Source: Numida meleagris (Eukaryota; Chordata; Aves; Galliformes; Numididae). Taken from it: a stretch of 64,000 nucleotides of DNA. Shown piece by piece: positions 34,208-46,873 of the stretch. Location of the stretch: assembly GCF_002078875.1 (NCBI RefSeq), contig NC_034410.1, forward strand, positions 39,979,532-40,043,531, given 5' to 3'. The notes under the pieces are model-generated. The model ran no database searches and was not told the DNA's origin. It saw nothing but the letters and a program-made list of their open reading frames with translations. The stretch's first letter is position 1. Every line of letters starts with the position of its first letter. Both the position numbers and the translations under genes were made by a program.

Positions 34208-37200
34208 ACAGCTATTTTAATTTCAATTTGAAAATTATTGTTAATATGGAATATATTCCAGTGATTGCTTGACAAGAGAAGAACAGTAAGAATCACTGCG
34301 GATGGTTCAGGTCTCTCATAAAGGATGCCATCTGGCCTCTCTTCACTGCTGCAATGTATGTTTCTGTATCACTGTGCAGTAAAAATATTTTAACAGCAGG
34401 AAATCAGCGCCAAAAGCAGCATCCTAGAGATGAGCAACAAAGGTTGCTCCAAGATGTGAGATCCACCATTGAGATTTAGGTTTGGATTGGATTTGAAACT
34501 TCCTCATCTAAATTCCAGGCAAAAACCACTGTAATATGGGCTATTAATGGAGAAAAGAAACACATTGCCCCTTTCTTTGTTGTTTCAAGTGGCATCTAAG
34601 TTCCTTTCTGAATCAAATCTCTAATGTTGAAACCCTCATGTTTGGAAAATATTAGAACTATTCTTGTCAGCATTTCCATTTTTTCATTTTTGTTTGCTTG
34701 CTTCAGCCAACATCATTTGATGAATTCATTCACATTCAAGAACAGTTCTGACCAACCAAATATGGTCTATTCATTATTAAAGGGGGGAAGGAAGCAAGAA
34801 AGATGCAATTCTGTTCCAGTTAAAGGCATTTTACAGATATTGTTCATGTGGAACAGGTTAAGGAACATCACAGGGATCATGAGATGAGCTGTCCCTTCCA
34901 TGTGACATATAGCCAAATTTAACAGCATATTTAGAGCTACTGGAGAATCAAATTCATCTCCATGTAGAAAATTGCACTTAAACCTTCAAAACAAGGCTCT
35001 CTAAGTGAGACATAAATGATTGTCTATACCTCTTCCTGACTCTTGAATGGAGCTGAACTTCCTCCCAGGAGGTTAGTATAAATACTATACTATAAATACT
35101 CTTCTGAAAAAACTGCAGAGATGCTACAGGTAAACAGAATAACATTTGTTTTAATAAAAATATTGAACCAGAGGGGTGTTGCAGATTTCTATTAAGACTG
35201 CCCATGTGCAGAAATGCCCTTTGTGCACAGGATTCTTTATGGTAAACGTATTCAGGTACAGCCACAGCCGTAAGAGCAACATGGTTTTTTTGATATTTGT
35301 TGCAGAGGTCTTTCTTCTCAATTCTATTTCTCTGTTTAGGTGGAGCAGAGAAGAAACATCCAACAAGAATACTATGCACATAGTTACCTCTGCTACATAA
35401 AATACCTGTGAATCAACAGAGGCTCCTAGTTTAATTTGGAAAGGTAAGCGACTTTGCTGGATGTCTTATAATTATCTTTCCCTTCAGTAGGGCAAATTTA
35501 AAAGATTCATAGATCTAGAAGCGTGATCCAGTTTTTTGTCCAGTCAGCATACAAACATACTTTTTCAAGGATTTGAATGTGAAAATAATGTTGTTATGGA
35601 GCAGCACAAAGTAATATCTACCTAACAATCTATTAAAACACTCATTAAAATCCAGTCTTTAGCTAGGTGCTGACTAATCTGATGAGAGCTGAAGTTCCCT
35701 CTATGCTTTGCAAAGACTCTCAGTCTATTGCAGCAGGATCAAATAGAAGAGAAAACAATAGGAACATATGAGAAAAAGAAGAAATATGTTTCCCTTCTGT
35801 TCTGCCTTAAAGATATTTGCTATCAATGTTTGTAATGTTGCAATGAAATTAAATCTATTCTACAATATTGTATTCTCAAAACAAACACATACTGATTTAT
35901 TTTCTTCATATAAAAAGTGTATGCCTATCTAGTGCAGACAGTGTCATAAAAGGAGTAACTTCTGATGCACAGGGAACTTGTTATGTTCTTCCTAGATCTC
36001 TCTGAATGTACACAATAATCCAAACTGTCAGTCTCAGTAGGCAGGCAATGAAGGAGCACTAAAGCCACTGCCCTACTGGCAAGGAAATGACTGATCTCCA
36101 TGTGCAAGGCAAGCAGTGCTACTTCACCTCTCTCTGAAGGAGGACATCCCACCTGCCAGGATAGGCTGGGCAGTGAGCAAGCTGCTCCAGCACAAAGAAC
36201 CCACTGGGCACTTAGCAAGAGGGTGCAGAGCACATAAAGCATTTGTGGGACTGATTTAAAAAAAAAAAAAAAAACAAAAAAAAACCACCTTGCAAGATAA
36301 CATGAAGGTTTTTAAAAAAGAAGGCAGGAGAAGGAAGAAAGGAAAGGGTAAGACAATCTGTGGGGTCATGAGTGGAAGAGATGTTTGTAGCTCCACTTGG
36401 AGTATTTTTGAGATTCTTCCTATCAAATTCAGCAGGACTAAAATATTTCCTGGGAATTTTGAAGGTAATATGGAACAAACTGGAAGCCATGAGATCAGGC
36501 TCAACATGAAATCACTCAATTAGACCAGTAAACTCTGAAAGGAAGAAAATCAGGTTCTGAATGAATGAAAAGCTCTATGTGCTCTGTCATAAATTATCAA
36601 AATATGCTCCTTACTCCTTACTGGCTCTGGGACAAGTGGCAGAGGTGCTGGCAGATTCCAAGGGGCTCCAGACACATGTAATATACAACTTGGACTCATC
36701 CTGTAGATAACTCAGGACTAATACCTGAACTATCAGGTCACACTTCCAGAACTTCACAAAACACTGCACCATAGGAAAGCAATTACATAAAACAGAAACA
36801 GAGATCAAGAGGAGGAAACCTCAAGGACAAATTATTAGAAGTGTTTCAGCACCCCACTGTATTCATTTCATTATGAAAATCACAAACAATATTTGATGGA
36901 GTGACCAAAGGTTCCAAAGTGTAAGCGATTCACTTCACTATTAAATTTCAAAACTTTAATTATAAAAATGTCTGACCAACTCTAACTGGCACCTGTACTA
37001 TTATGATAATGAGAACAAGAAGCAAGGGGACTTAGAGACTGAACTACTCTTTCATTCCTTCAGATCAGCCCTTTGGATAAAGGCAACGGCATAAATCTTG
37101 TAATTAGGAGAGAGTTTGAACTGCTAGTGTTTGAGCTACATGAACTAGATTTGTCTTGTGCATAAGTAGGGGCTTATAACCTTGATATGATAGTTAGGGC

Positions 37201-37965
37201 ACATGCTTATTAATGCCTCTCTAGATCTATCACATGGATATTTCTTTACACATCTATGTCTTTCATTTTCCAGTCAAAGGCTTTGACAACTTGAAGACTT
37301 TTTCTTCTTCTCTCTTTCTTTTTTCCTTTTCTTTTTCCTGCTTGCCTTCTGCCTTCTCTTCCATTCAGAAAGCCAGCTCACATTTTGTGGAACAAATGCC
37401 AATTTCATGTAGAGGGCTGGCACACTGTCTATGGATTATCCGAAGCAGAAAGGAAACTCAGCTGATATATAGTCCTCGTACTAATCCTCCAAACATACAC
37501 ATCTATTTCTTGTGACTACACCTGAGTAAATACTACAGTACGATCAATACAGGTAGAATTCAGGAATGTGACAACAGTCACAGCAGATGTGACCAGAGGT
37601 CCTTCCTGCCAGAATCCTCTCTCTGACAAGGGCCAGGACTGGAAGTTTAAATAAGAATGGAATTAACATGTAGACTGTCTCAAAGTACCATGACAGCCAT
37701 CAGCAATTTGCAGTTTCCTGAACCACTGACAATGTACATTTATTTCCAAGTCCATGAATTTATATTATCAGTTCTGGGGCCTGGATAAAGTTGTCAGGTA
37801 CAGAACTACACTTCCTTCTGCCAGGCTTAGTTTTATCTAACTTGTGCTGTATAGATCTTTAATACCTAGTTTAAGTCATTTTTCTTTGTTTCCTTCACCA
37901 AATGAAAGCAGTTTTTCAGAGGGAAATCCAGCTTATCCAATTGAGCTTCAAAGCTCAAGGAGGGA
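34208..37965. other. gene-poor AT-rich stretch
   Basis: No supportable gene. It contains a long A run at 36258-36284 and a pyrimidine tract at about 37299-37339. Open frames overlap on opposite strands near 35 kb and show no recognisable content. Confidence 0.45.
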
Positions 37966-38225
37966 AGATTTAGATTAGATGTCAGGGGGAAATTCTTCAC
38001 AGAGAGAGAGCGGTGAGGTGCTGGACCAGGCTGCCCAGAGAGGCTGTGAATGCTCCATCCCTGGAGGTGCTCAAGGCCAGGTTGGGTAGAGCCCTGGGCA
38101 ACCTGGTTTAGCACCAGATGCAGAGGTTGGTGGCCCTGCCTGTGACAGGGGGGTTGGAACCTGATGATCCTTGGGGTCCCTTCTAACCCAAGCCATTCTT
38201 TGATTCCATTATTCTCTGATTCTAT
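37966..38225 (+). mobile_element. CR1 LINE 3' fragment
   Basis: It begins with AGGGAAGATTTAGATTAGATG and ends with the CR1 tail ATTCTCTGATTCTATG. It covers only the end of ORF2 and the 3' UTR. An expanded GA stretch (AGAGAGAGAGCGGTGAGG) sits where CR1 copies normally read GAGAGTGGTGAGG. Confidence 0.92.
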
Positions 38226-40960
38226 GTGTAGTATAAGTTGCATTGTAGAGAAGCCTGATTGTTCCTCACTAACTTTGGAAAGAGGCTGACAAATGCCTGG
38301 TGTCTGACAGCTGTAGTAAGGTGACATATATTCACTGCCAAAGTCATGCCCTGGAATACAAAGTACTATTGCCATAAATGACTGATCCAGGAATTCTAGA
38401 AAAAAGGGCTACAGGGAACTTCAAGATGAGTCTCAAACAATATGGAGACTTTCCAGCCTCTGATCTGAGTGAACCCATTGCCCTTTAGGTCGGAGCTGGT
38501 TACTGAAATGACCTACTCACAGTACGTAATTTCTCAATAAAGTTTGAGGCTGTTACATAGAAAACTAGTACCTTATTTGATGACATCCTTGATATTTCCA
38601 AGAAAATGCACTATCAAATAATAACATCAATAACAATAAAATGTTTCCAAAAAGCAGAAAGTGATTACATGGTGAACTGTTGAACTAGATTGAACATAAC
38701 TTGTTAAGTGGGGAGATCATAAGGCAAAAGTTCAAGAAATAGTCTCACATAAATGTCAAATGTCACAATTATCCATTTACTTGATAAAACGAGTACTCTG
38801 TTGATTAATTTTTTTTTTATTTTTTTTTTGCCTCAGCACTTCATTCTTTAGAGAATAAAACATCAGAATTAATTCTAAGACACTGAATTTGATAGAAAGG
38901 GGGATAGGGTGCCTGTGGTAGAAATCCTGTGACAAGTTCTGAGGCACTTTGGAGGCTCTGTAATATCCACTGCCTTTCACAGGTTTCAGTTCTGCTGCTG
39001 GCACTGAAGTGGTGGGTAGAGATCACAACTTTGTTTTCAACAAACTCTCTTTTGAGAAATTTAGTTGTTCCTATCTCACTGGCTAGTTATTCAATGCACA
39101 CAGTCCTTGCTGGCTACAGAAGTCGGCCACAACACAGAGAAAGATGAAGGAAGACTTTATTGCACTCTGCTTTTCTGTAGAATCAGCCACAATCTGGCTT
39201 TAAGCAAACATGCAGAAGTCATTAGTGTGCTCCAATCTGATTTACCATGGCATTTTTATCCCAGTGTAACTTTATCATGTGTCAGCAGAAACCCAGAGTG
39301 ACATGGGAGCTATTCCAGCCCAGCTATTTAGAGCTCCTCGGAAACAAGCCGTGTGTGTTACAGTAGGTCTGCTTATGTAAGAGGGGAACCTCGTGATCTG
39401 CAGCTCATGCCAGGACCCAGAAAGGCCAGCTGCTTTCTGTCCGTATTACACTAGTGCTAGCCTGAATACAAAACTGCCCCATCAGTTTTGGAAATCTCTC
39501 TGTTTCTACATTGAGCTATTTCCAGACCTTCGTAATCATGTGCTTATTTCCAGCAACAGCAGGTCCTGCCTCTACCACTAAATCCAGTAAGCGCTGACCC
39601 CAATCTTCCCACCCGCTTACTCAATGCCATCATTGAACTATGTCCTGCATGATATGGAAGGGTTCTGCCATGCTGCATGGTCTGCAAGCTTCTTGGCTCA
39701 GTGGATAAGGAGCAAATTTCAACTCATCAAATGTCTTCTTGCAGTGTCTTTGCAATGGGAAAGAAGAGAGTGTGGAATGGAGATCATGCAGCAGTAGTGG
39801 TTGCTGCAACGCTAATAGCTGTGAGGGTACCTGAAGAGAGAAGGCAAGTATGAGGAGAGAGAGAAAGTAGGACCTCTTTCAATTACATCTTCCTTTGGTA
39901 GATATAGATGTACAGAAACAGGAGCGGAAGGATGCTTAGCCTGACATGATGGTATTATAAACCATCCAGCAAAGGATAGTGAATACAATCACCTCTATTC
40001 TTTCTCTACACATTTTGTCCCTTGTTTAAAAACTCCTGACCATTTGGGCCAGAATTTTCAGAAATAGAAGCTAGAGTTAGAGCTACATTTAGACATGAAC
40101 ACAGAATGGTTAGTGAAGCCTGCTGCATGCTCAGCAGCTTTGTAGCCAGCTTGTGCCTTAACAGAGACTTGGCTGTTCAGGTCTGTGCTTCTATTTCTGA
40201 AACCTTGGTATAGTGAACTCAATTTGTGAATATAGTGAACTCATTGTGCGCCAAACCCCAGCCCTGCCTGCTCATTAGTTTGTGATTCAGTAGCCTGCCA
40301 ACTAGCCATATGGCCAGGTGAATGGCGCACGAGATTTTTATGTCCAGTTCTCACCTTTTACTATGTTTTCAACAGCTGGGAAGATTAGCATTCAGAGGGC
40401 ACAAACAACAACATTGTGCTTCATTACTTTTAAGTAATAAACACAATGGATTCTCAGAGTTCTCCCAACCTGTTCCTCGCTCTTTATTGTTTTGATACAC
40501 TAAGCCACAGTGTCTCAACGAAGGCATATTTCTCTTATATTCAGCTTACTTCACCGTGAAATGACTCAATTCAGCAAGTGGGTTTGAAATATATACTGAA
40601 GGCAGTGTAAAACAGCACCCTTAACAAGTGTGGAAAAAGAAGTGTAGCTCATAAATGGAATATAAGCTGTATATAAAATAATATCTTACAATATCTAATG
40701 AACTCCAGAGACAGCAGGGCTTGAACCAGGCAACACACCCATCACTTGTGCACCAGGTTTCAAAAAATGACAATGTCCGTGAGTCATATATTTCCTTAAG
40801 TCTCTGAAGAAATGTTAAATCAATAAAATACCTAAAGGTTGCTGAAGAACCAAACAGTGTTGTGTATAAATCCAACAATTATTGCTGAGGGGCAACATAA
40901 GAGCTGAAGAAATACATGCAAGTAAAAGGCCACCCAACCCACTGGAGTCTATTCATATAG
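38226..40960. other. gene-poor stretch
   Basis: No gene supported. T-rich runs occur at about 38810-38829. Confidence 0.45.
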
Positions 40961-41150
40961 AATCATAGAATCACCAAGGTTGGCAAAGACCTCCAAGATC
41001 ATCCAGTCCAATCATGCACCTATCACCAATATTTCTCCACTACACCTTGTCCCTCACTACAACATAGGAACGTTTCTTGAACGCCTGCAGGGACAGTGAC
41101 TCAACCACCCTTCTGGGCAGCCCATTCCAGTGCCTGATCATTGTGGTCAC
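40961..41150 (-). mobile_element. CR1 LINE 3' fragment with an unusual 5' junction
   Basis: The plus strand starts ATAGAATCATAGAATCACC and follows the reverse-complement CR1 sequence as far as GGGCAGCCCATTCCAGTGCC (about 41130). From about 41145 to 41340 the sequence no longer looks like CR1 and I cannot assign it; see findings. Confidence 0.85.
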
Positions 41151-42442
41151 CAGGCACATGTCAATGGACACCAACCATCTGGGATCGTACTGGTCCACTC
41201 GCTTGTCTCTGGCAGCTTTCCTCATTGATGTAGGATACCTCACACACCATCACTTTGATTTCCGGAGTGCTTCGCTGAGTCTGGCTTTCAGCAACATAAT
41301 GAAAACTCAAGGTTACATTGGTGACACATTCACCAATTAATATTGTGGCACAACGGCACTCAGTTTTTTCACATTGTACATTCTATATCCAGCCTTTGAA
41401 AGGCCACAAAATTACCCATACCTCGACTGTGAAATTAGATCTAGGCACTTGTTAAAGATCCACTGTAGACCTTTATTTTAGCTGTTTATGTATGTACCAC
41501 AGGGCTGCAATCTTCTTGCTGAGGTAGATATACAGGGAAAAATAAAATATGCTGTGAAAGCAAGCTTTGATATTCTGCTGTGAATCCAGAAATATAGCTT
41601 ACTGGTGTCGTAAAATACATTTACTTTGTGTTTCCTTCACATACTGACATTTCTCTTACTAGACACATTAAAGGGAGCGGAGTCCTTCGAGAAGTCATAC
41701 TATCATGTTCTTCTACCTCAATTTTCACAGCAGAAGAAATAAATATAGGTGCCTACTTCCTGAAGTCCTGAAAAAAAATGTTGATCTTTTTAGACTGGCA
41801 ATTGAAAAGAGGTCAAAGCAGTCTAAAAGCCATTCTACTGTTGACAGGGAGGCTAAGCCTTGCTGGAATTAGATTGATTTTAACTCCTTGCAGAGGCTGG
41901 AACCAGAATCTATATCTCCTGATGTTAACATTACACAAAGCTCTCTCTTTTCAGTCACAGCAGCATACACCTCTGCAGTAGTTTCAGAAAATAATAATTA
42001 TTTCCAGAAGAAGTGTATATTACATATATTATGTCTAGGCAACAGAGTTTTCCATCCGTTTTTCCTGTTACTAAAAATACAGATTGTTCACAACTATGCT
42101 TTCAATATCCATTTAATTGTTTTGCAAACAGGATATCTTTGACAAACAGTGTTTTTGGCTAGGCTTCAGTGAGCACGGCGTTCAGCTCCATTACCCACAA
42201 CGTCACAGCCCTCTGAAGATATATCCTCCCACTGTTGCCACCAACACAGATATAGAAAAGAGGTCTTACTGTCCTCACAGTCACACTCCTGTAAGGTTTG
42301 AAAAAGCCAATCTCACCTACATTTCATTACTCACCTCAAAGAATTTCCCTCTTCAGGAATGTCAGACAACCTGTGGGCTGTATGCTAGTCTTAAAAATGT
42401 AGTTCGCATTCCTCCCCAGATCTTCACTTCTCTTCCTCTAAA
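41151..42442. other. unassigned sequence joined to a CR1, then AT-rich non-coding DNA
   Basis: The first ~190 bp, next to the CR1 junction, have a higher GC content than the surroundings and partly open minus-strand frames (containing AARDKRVDQYDPRW), interrupted by stops. I do not recognise this. The rest of the stretch shows nothing supportable. Confidence 0.4.
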
Positions 42443-42447
42443 AACTT

Positions 42448-42806
42448 TGTCAACGGTTTATGGGCGTTCGGCCCGGTTCCGTGACAAAGGGGACGGGGGA
42501 TCCACGGGTCCACGCCCCGGGAAAAGGGAAAAGGGAAAAAGGGTAAGGAGATGGCCCTGAGAGCAAAGAACAGCAGCAACAATCTGAGGAGAAACAAACT
42601 AATTTACTAAATAAAATATTGGAATGCAATACAACACACTATAATAAAATATAATTACAATTTAAGCTGATAAATCCAATACAGAGAGAGAGAATGTCCC
42701 AAAATCAAGGTAGGCCTTATTCTACTACCGACGATAAGATGGCTGGAGAGCGAAGTGATGTTATGATGTGGAATACCAATAACCGAAAAATCACAAAACC
42801 ATGACA
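42448..42806. mobile_element. solo LTR of the same avian ERV family, copy 3, internally deleted
   Basis: It runs from TGTCAACGG to CATGACA and is flanked by AACTT on both sides (42443-42447 and 42807-42811). It matches copy 1 in the same orientation but lacks about 150 bp that copy 1 has between roughly 6068 and 6225. The junction is near 42752, where GGAGAGCGAAG passes directly into TGATGTTATGATG. No internal retroviral sequence adjoins it. Confidence 0.86.
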
Positions 42807-42811
42807 AACTT

Positions 42812-44026
42812 CCATGCTGGAACGATTTCTAACGAGAGCAAATTTAGAAATACAGGCACCTAATAATACCAAAGACCTTGCATTCAAGCAGATGACTTTG
42901 TGGGTGGCCAAATGCTCACCAGACAGACAGACATCAAAATTGTTTCCATTAATTTACATGAATGCAGCCCAGAAGGACTTATGGATTCCAAAATGCATAC
43001 TGTCGTGTATGTTTCAACATTGTGCTCATTGGCAAATGCTTATTAAAAGCTTACTTTCACCTACGTGCTCTGTAGAACACTTACTTGCAATGCATCAGTT
43101 TGGTTTTTTTTTTTTCTATCCTCTGATAAATTTATTCGATTCTCAAAACTATGGATTACAGATCTATTTGATTTCTTCATACCTTTCCTAAGCTCGACTT
43201 TGAGATACTGGGCAATGACAAGCAATGTAAAAAAGCATACTGCTAATGTGTTTCTTTGTAAGTATACCAGACATTTCTATTTAGCATTGCAGTGATTTTT
43301 ATCCCATTCCAATTATCTTTTTCATTCCAACCACATTCTATCATTTTCCTCCTAAGTAGAGTATTTATTTTATAATCATTTTTAAACAGGTTTCTGGAAC
43401 AGTCATTCTTTTAACTGTAATATTAAAGGAATATTCTCTGCAACACTGTATTTTTTGTCATTGCACTGTACCCCTTTTGACCAACACCCATTTCTTATTT
43501 ATATTCAAACCTGACAGAAGAAGCACTAGAGGGATGATGAACCAAATTCATCCATGGATCTTTCCAACCACAGAGAGATTAAACCATTAATTAATTAGGT
43601 CTAAATAAGTAAGGCTCTACTGCGGGAATGACAAAGCAGAGCATATCAAATATTGTGTTTCTTAGGAGTGAATATTCACAAAAGATCAATAAATACAGAC
43701 AGCCATTCTCCTCTTTACAAATTCTGATTTCCAGATCAACATTAATAACAGCTGAGTTTAACAAAAGCAGGCATTCATCTCCGATCCTCATCAAATGTGA
43801 TGTTTATATCTTTCACCTATCAGTCTTTGGCATTAATTCAATATCAGTCTCAAAAAATAACAGTAGATTAAGTTGCTTTGCTCAGTATTTTACAGGTTCT
43901 AAAGTGAGAGCTGATCATAACTGGAGAGGGCTCTTTTCCCACAAGTTCCTGCAGAGTGCATCTTGCGTTTTTTGTTGTGGCTCAAGGGGAAAATTATGGG
44001 TAACACCTTGACAACTGCCTTTTAGA
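42812..44026. other. AT-rich non-coding stretch
   Basis: No gene or repeat that I can support. Confidence 0.45.
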
Positions 44027-44138
44027 TCACAGAATGGTTTGGGTTGGAATGGACCTTTAAGATCGTCTAGTCCCAACCCCCATGCTATAGGTAGGGACAC
44101 CTCCCTCCAGACCAGGTTGCTCAAAGCCCCATCCAGAT
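44027..44138 (-). mobile_element. CR1 LINE 3'-end fragment
   Basis: The plus strand reads ATCACAGAATGGTTTGGG, GACCTTTAAGATCGTCTAG and CCAGACCAGGTTGCTCAAAG, the reverse complement of a CR1 3' end. About 110 bp remain. Confidence 0.88.
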
Positions 44139-46337
44139 GAACAATGCCTGTATGCGCAGGCTCCTAGCATTGGGTGAATCTTGATGCTGATTTCCAAAGC
44201 AGCTAGTCAAACCCTAAAAAGTAGGCTGAACAGGCTCACATTCCTTCCTTGTGAGCCCTAAGGATGCTGGGCACAGCATGACTCCTGATCGAGTGTTAAA
44301 CTGAGGCTGGGAAAAGCAGCTGGCTTTTTGTTACTGGCATGCTGAGGGTACTACAGGGAAAAGACAGTTAAGGATCTAACTAAATCAACATCCCTGCAGG
44401 AAAAAAAAAAAACGAGACTGTGGCAAAATGTATGCCACTTTTATAGTGTTATTTGTGTTTTTTCAGGCTTGGAAAATGGTATTGTAATGATATTACCTCT
44501 CTGCCTGAAGTGTGTCAGATCCAAAGTGTATGCACTTTGGCTATACATTGGGTACAGGTAACTCTTTTTGTTTTAAAAGAATCTGATCATTAAAGAAGAC
44601 ATACAAATGGTGAAATCTAAACTAAGCTGACTAGCTGACTACTGTAGCTACAAAAAAATTTCAGATGAAATATTATAAGGCATATCTCTATTCTCCTCTC
44701 CACATACTACTCAAAATTTTAAAATTGTCTCAGTTTGATTATGATCTGAATCTGAGCTAAAAGCATAGATGCTGATCAGCCACAGCTGCTTTAGCCAGCT
44801 TCTCAATAAGTGTAAACCAATGCAACTCTATTTTATTTTTCAGTCTGAGGTTTACTTTCTGTTTCTAGAATGCTGCTCAGTGATGACATGGAGAGCCGCT
44901 GTGGTATTAGGATCAAAAAAATAAGACTAGGCAAAGCTCACCATTGTCAGCTTCCAAGGACAGACAAATTTTGGACCATAATCCAAGAACAGACTGCCTG
45001 ATCTCACACTGTGTGATTGGACAGGCTGTAGATGGGACTGGCTACTGCCGGACTCTCACATTAGGTCCTTCAGATGGGAGTGCAAAGAATTAAGTGCTCC
45101 AGTGCATTCAGTCAACCAAGGTCAGAAAGAGAAAAAATAATGACACATTGCACTTGGTCTTTTTTGCTAAGCCTGATACACTGTGTCATTCAGGTTCAGT
45201 TTCAAATGAAGTTGTGTCAGTAGGGTTCAGGTCATTGAACTCTTCCAACCACTCTTCTTGTCTGATTAACTTTGCTTATTTAACAGCTTTCAGGTATGGT
45301 GGAGTCTGCTGAAAAGCTCTGGTCATTGTAGTATAGAATAATGCATTGTAATTTTGCCATATCATCTTAAATCTCAGCTGAAAACAGCTGTTCTTTGAGC
45401 CTGTAACTTGCCATGACTGTCTCCTTCTGCTGTTATTTATCTCAGTAGCTGTATTATTTAACTTTGTGAAGCATATTGGAATACAGTTTATGTGAAGAAC
45501 ACTATTAAGTGCAGAATGAAGTGGCACTCTTAAATCAGATTTCACTGATTGCTTTGAAAAGCTTCTAAAAATTCTCACCTGATGCTTCCCTTACAGTCAT
45601 TCTTTACACATCTATTCCATAACACGACATGGAAGGAATTATGGACTTCAACCTTTCTACTTGCTGACTCTGGCAGCTTCTGGAAATCTTTCAGATCAAA
45701 AGATACATGACAGTTTGTCATCTTCGTAATTATGCATTTTTAAAAGGTATTGCTAGTGCAAGAAGTTACATGTACTTTTTCTGCGTCAGTGCATCATTCC
45801 AATTAAGTCAGATTCCCTGTTGCTGCAGGCTTCGCCGGTTAGATAATGGACTGCAGTGAGATATGTCCCGAGCTGAAGGCTGCAACATGGGCAAAATTAA
45901 TGCTGGGAGAGAATTGACATGAAAAGCAAAATTAAGTGGAATGACTATAATGCAACAATGTAATGACCTTCTGAGTTGTGAGAAAAATGAGAAAAGCATT
46001 AATCTTCTAATAGTTAATGGGCCAAATTAATTCCTAGTTTATTTAGTCTTTTAGGAGCTAATAGAAAAGCAGGGGAAAAAGTCTTATAAAGGCCATTTGA
46101 GCAAGCTGCAAAACTTGGCTGAAAATTGTATCTTTAAACCAGAAAGCTACAGGATTTTATTTTTCTAGGGAATAAAGAAGGACACATTTTACAAAGGTAA
46201 TCAGTTGCTGCAAGGATTTCACACTTCTGAAATTCATGTCAATCTGTTCCTACTTGGTGGAGACAGGATCTGACTGACAGGTAACATACAACCAATACTC
46301 TTACCCTTTTGTGATTGTTTCCCTTCCTATTTTTCAC
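44139..46337. other. gene-poor stretch with one enhancer-like segment
   Basis: No gene supported. The segment at about 45829-46040 is free of recognisable repeats and dense in ATTA, TAATTG-like and ATGCAA-like motifs, reminiscent of vertebrate conserved non-coding elements. This is an impression only. Confidence 0.35.
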
Positions 46338-46536
46338 AGAATCACAGAACCATAGAGGTTGGAAGGGACCTCTGGAGATCATCCAGTCCAACCCCCTGCT
46401 GAAGCAGATTCCCTACACTAGGTCACACAGGAGAGTGTCCAGGCAGGTCTTGAATGTATCCAGAGAAGACTCCACAGCCTCTCTGGGCAGCCTGTTCCAG
46501 TGCTCCATCACTCTCACAGTGAAGATATCTACTATT
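46338..46536 (-). mobile_element. CR1 LINE 3' fragment
   Basis: The plus strand starts CACAGAATCACAGAACCATAG and continues with GGGACCTCTGGAGATCATCC and CTCTGGGCAGCCTGTTCCAG, the reverse complement of a CR1 3' region of about 200 bp. Confidence 0.92.
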
Positions 46537-46835
46537 TAAACTGAAAGTTGCCTGAGCCCAGGATTATCATACATTGCATTATTTACAGCAAACACTATAC
46601 TGGTGTGGTGTGCTCATTGTGACTTGATCCTTATTAAATCATCAGCAAGAAAAATAAAACAGGAGAAGTACAGAAAATAATATTGGTTTTAGTTGCCTTT
46701 TACTTCAGCGATGTGTATGCATGATGAATAAACAGACTGTAGACCTTGGGCAAAGAGACACTTTTCACCTGAAGTGTAACAACCAAGCCAGAACAACTTC
46801 AGCATCCTAACCTTGGCCTTCCCCTGCAAAGATCG

Positions 46836-46873
46836 TGTCAACGGTTTATGGGCGTTTGGCCTGGTTCCGTGAT
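46836..46873. mobile_element. terminal relic (38 bp) of the same LTR family, copy 4
   Basis: TGTCAACGGTTTATGGGCG followed by TTTGGCCTGGTTCCGTGA matches the first 38 bp of the LTR at 42448 with few differences. Similarity then stops abruptly, and I can see no second end or target duplication. Confidence 0.75.

Noticed and set aside
36258..36284. Poly-A run as the tail of a retroposed gene
   Set aside because: Neither flank contains a recognisable gene copy or a target duplication; it is treated as simple sequence.
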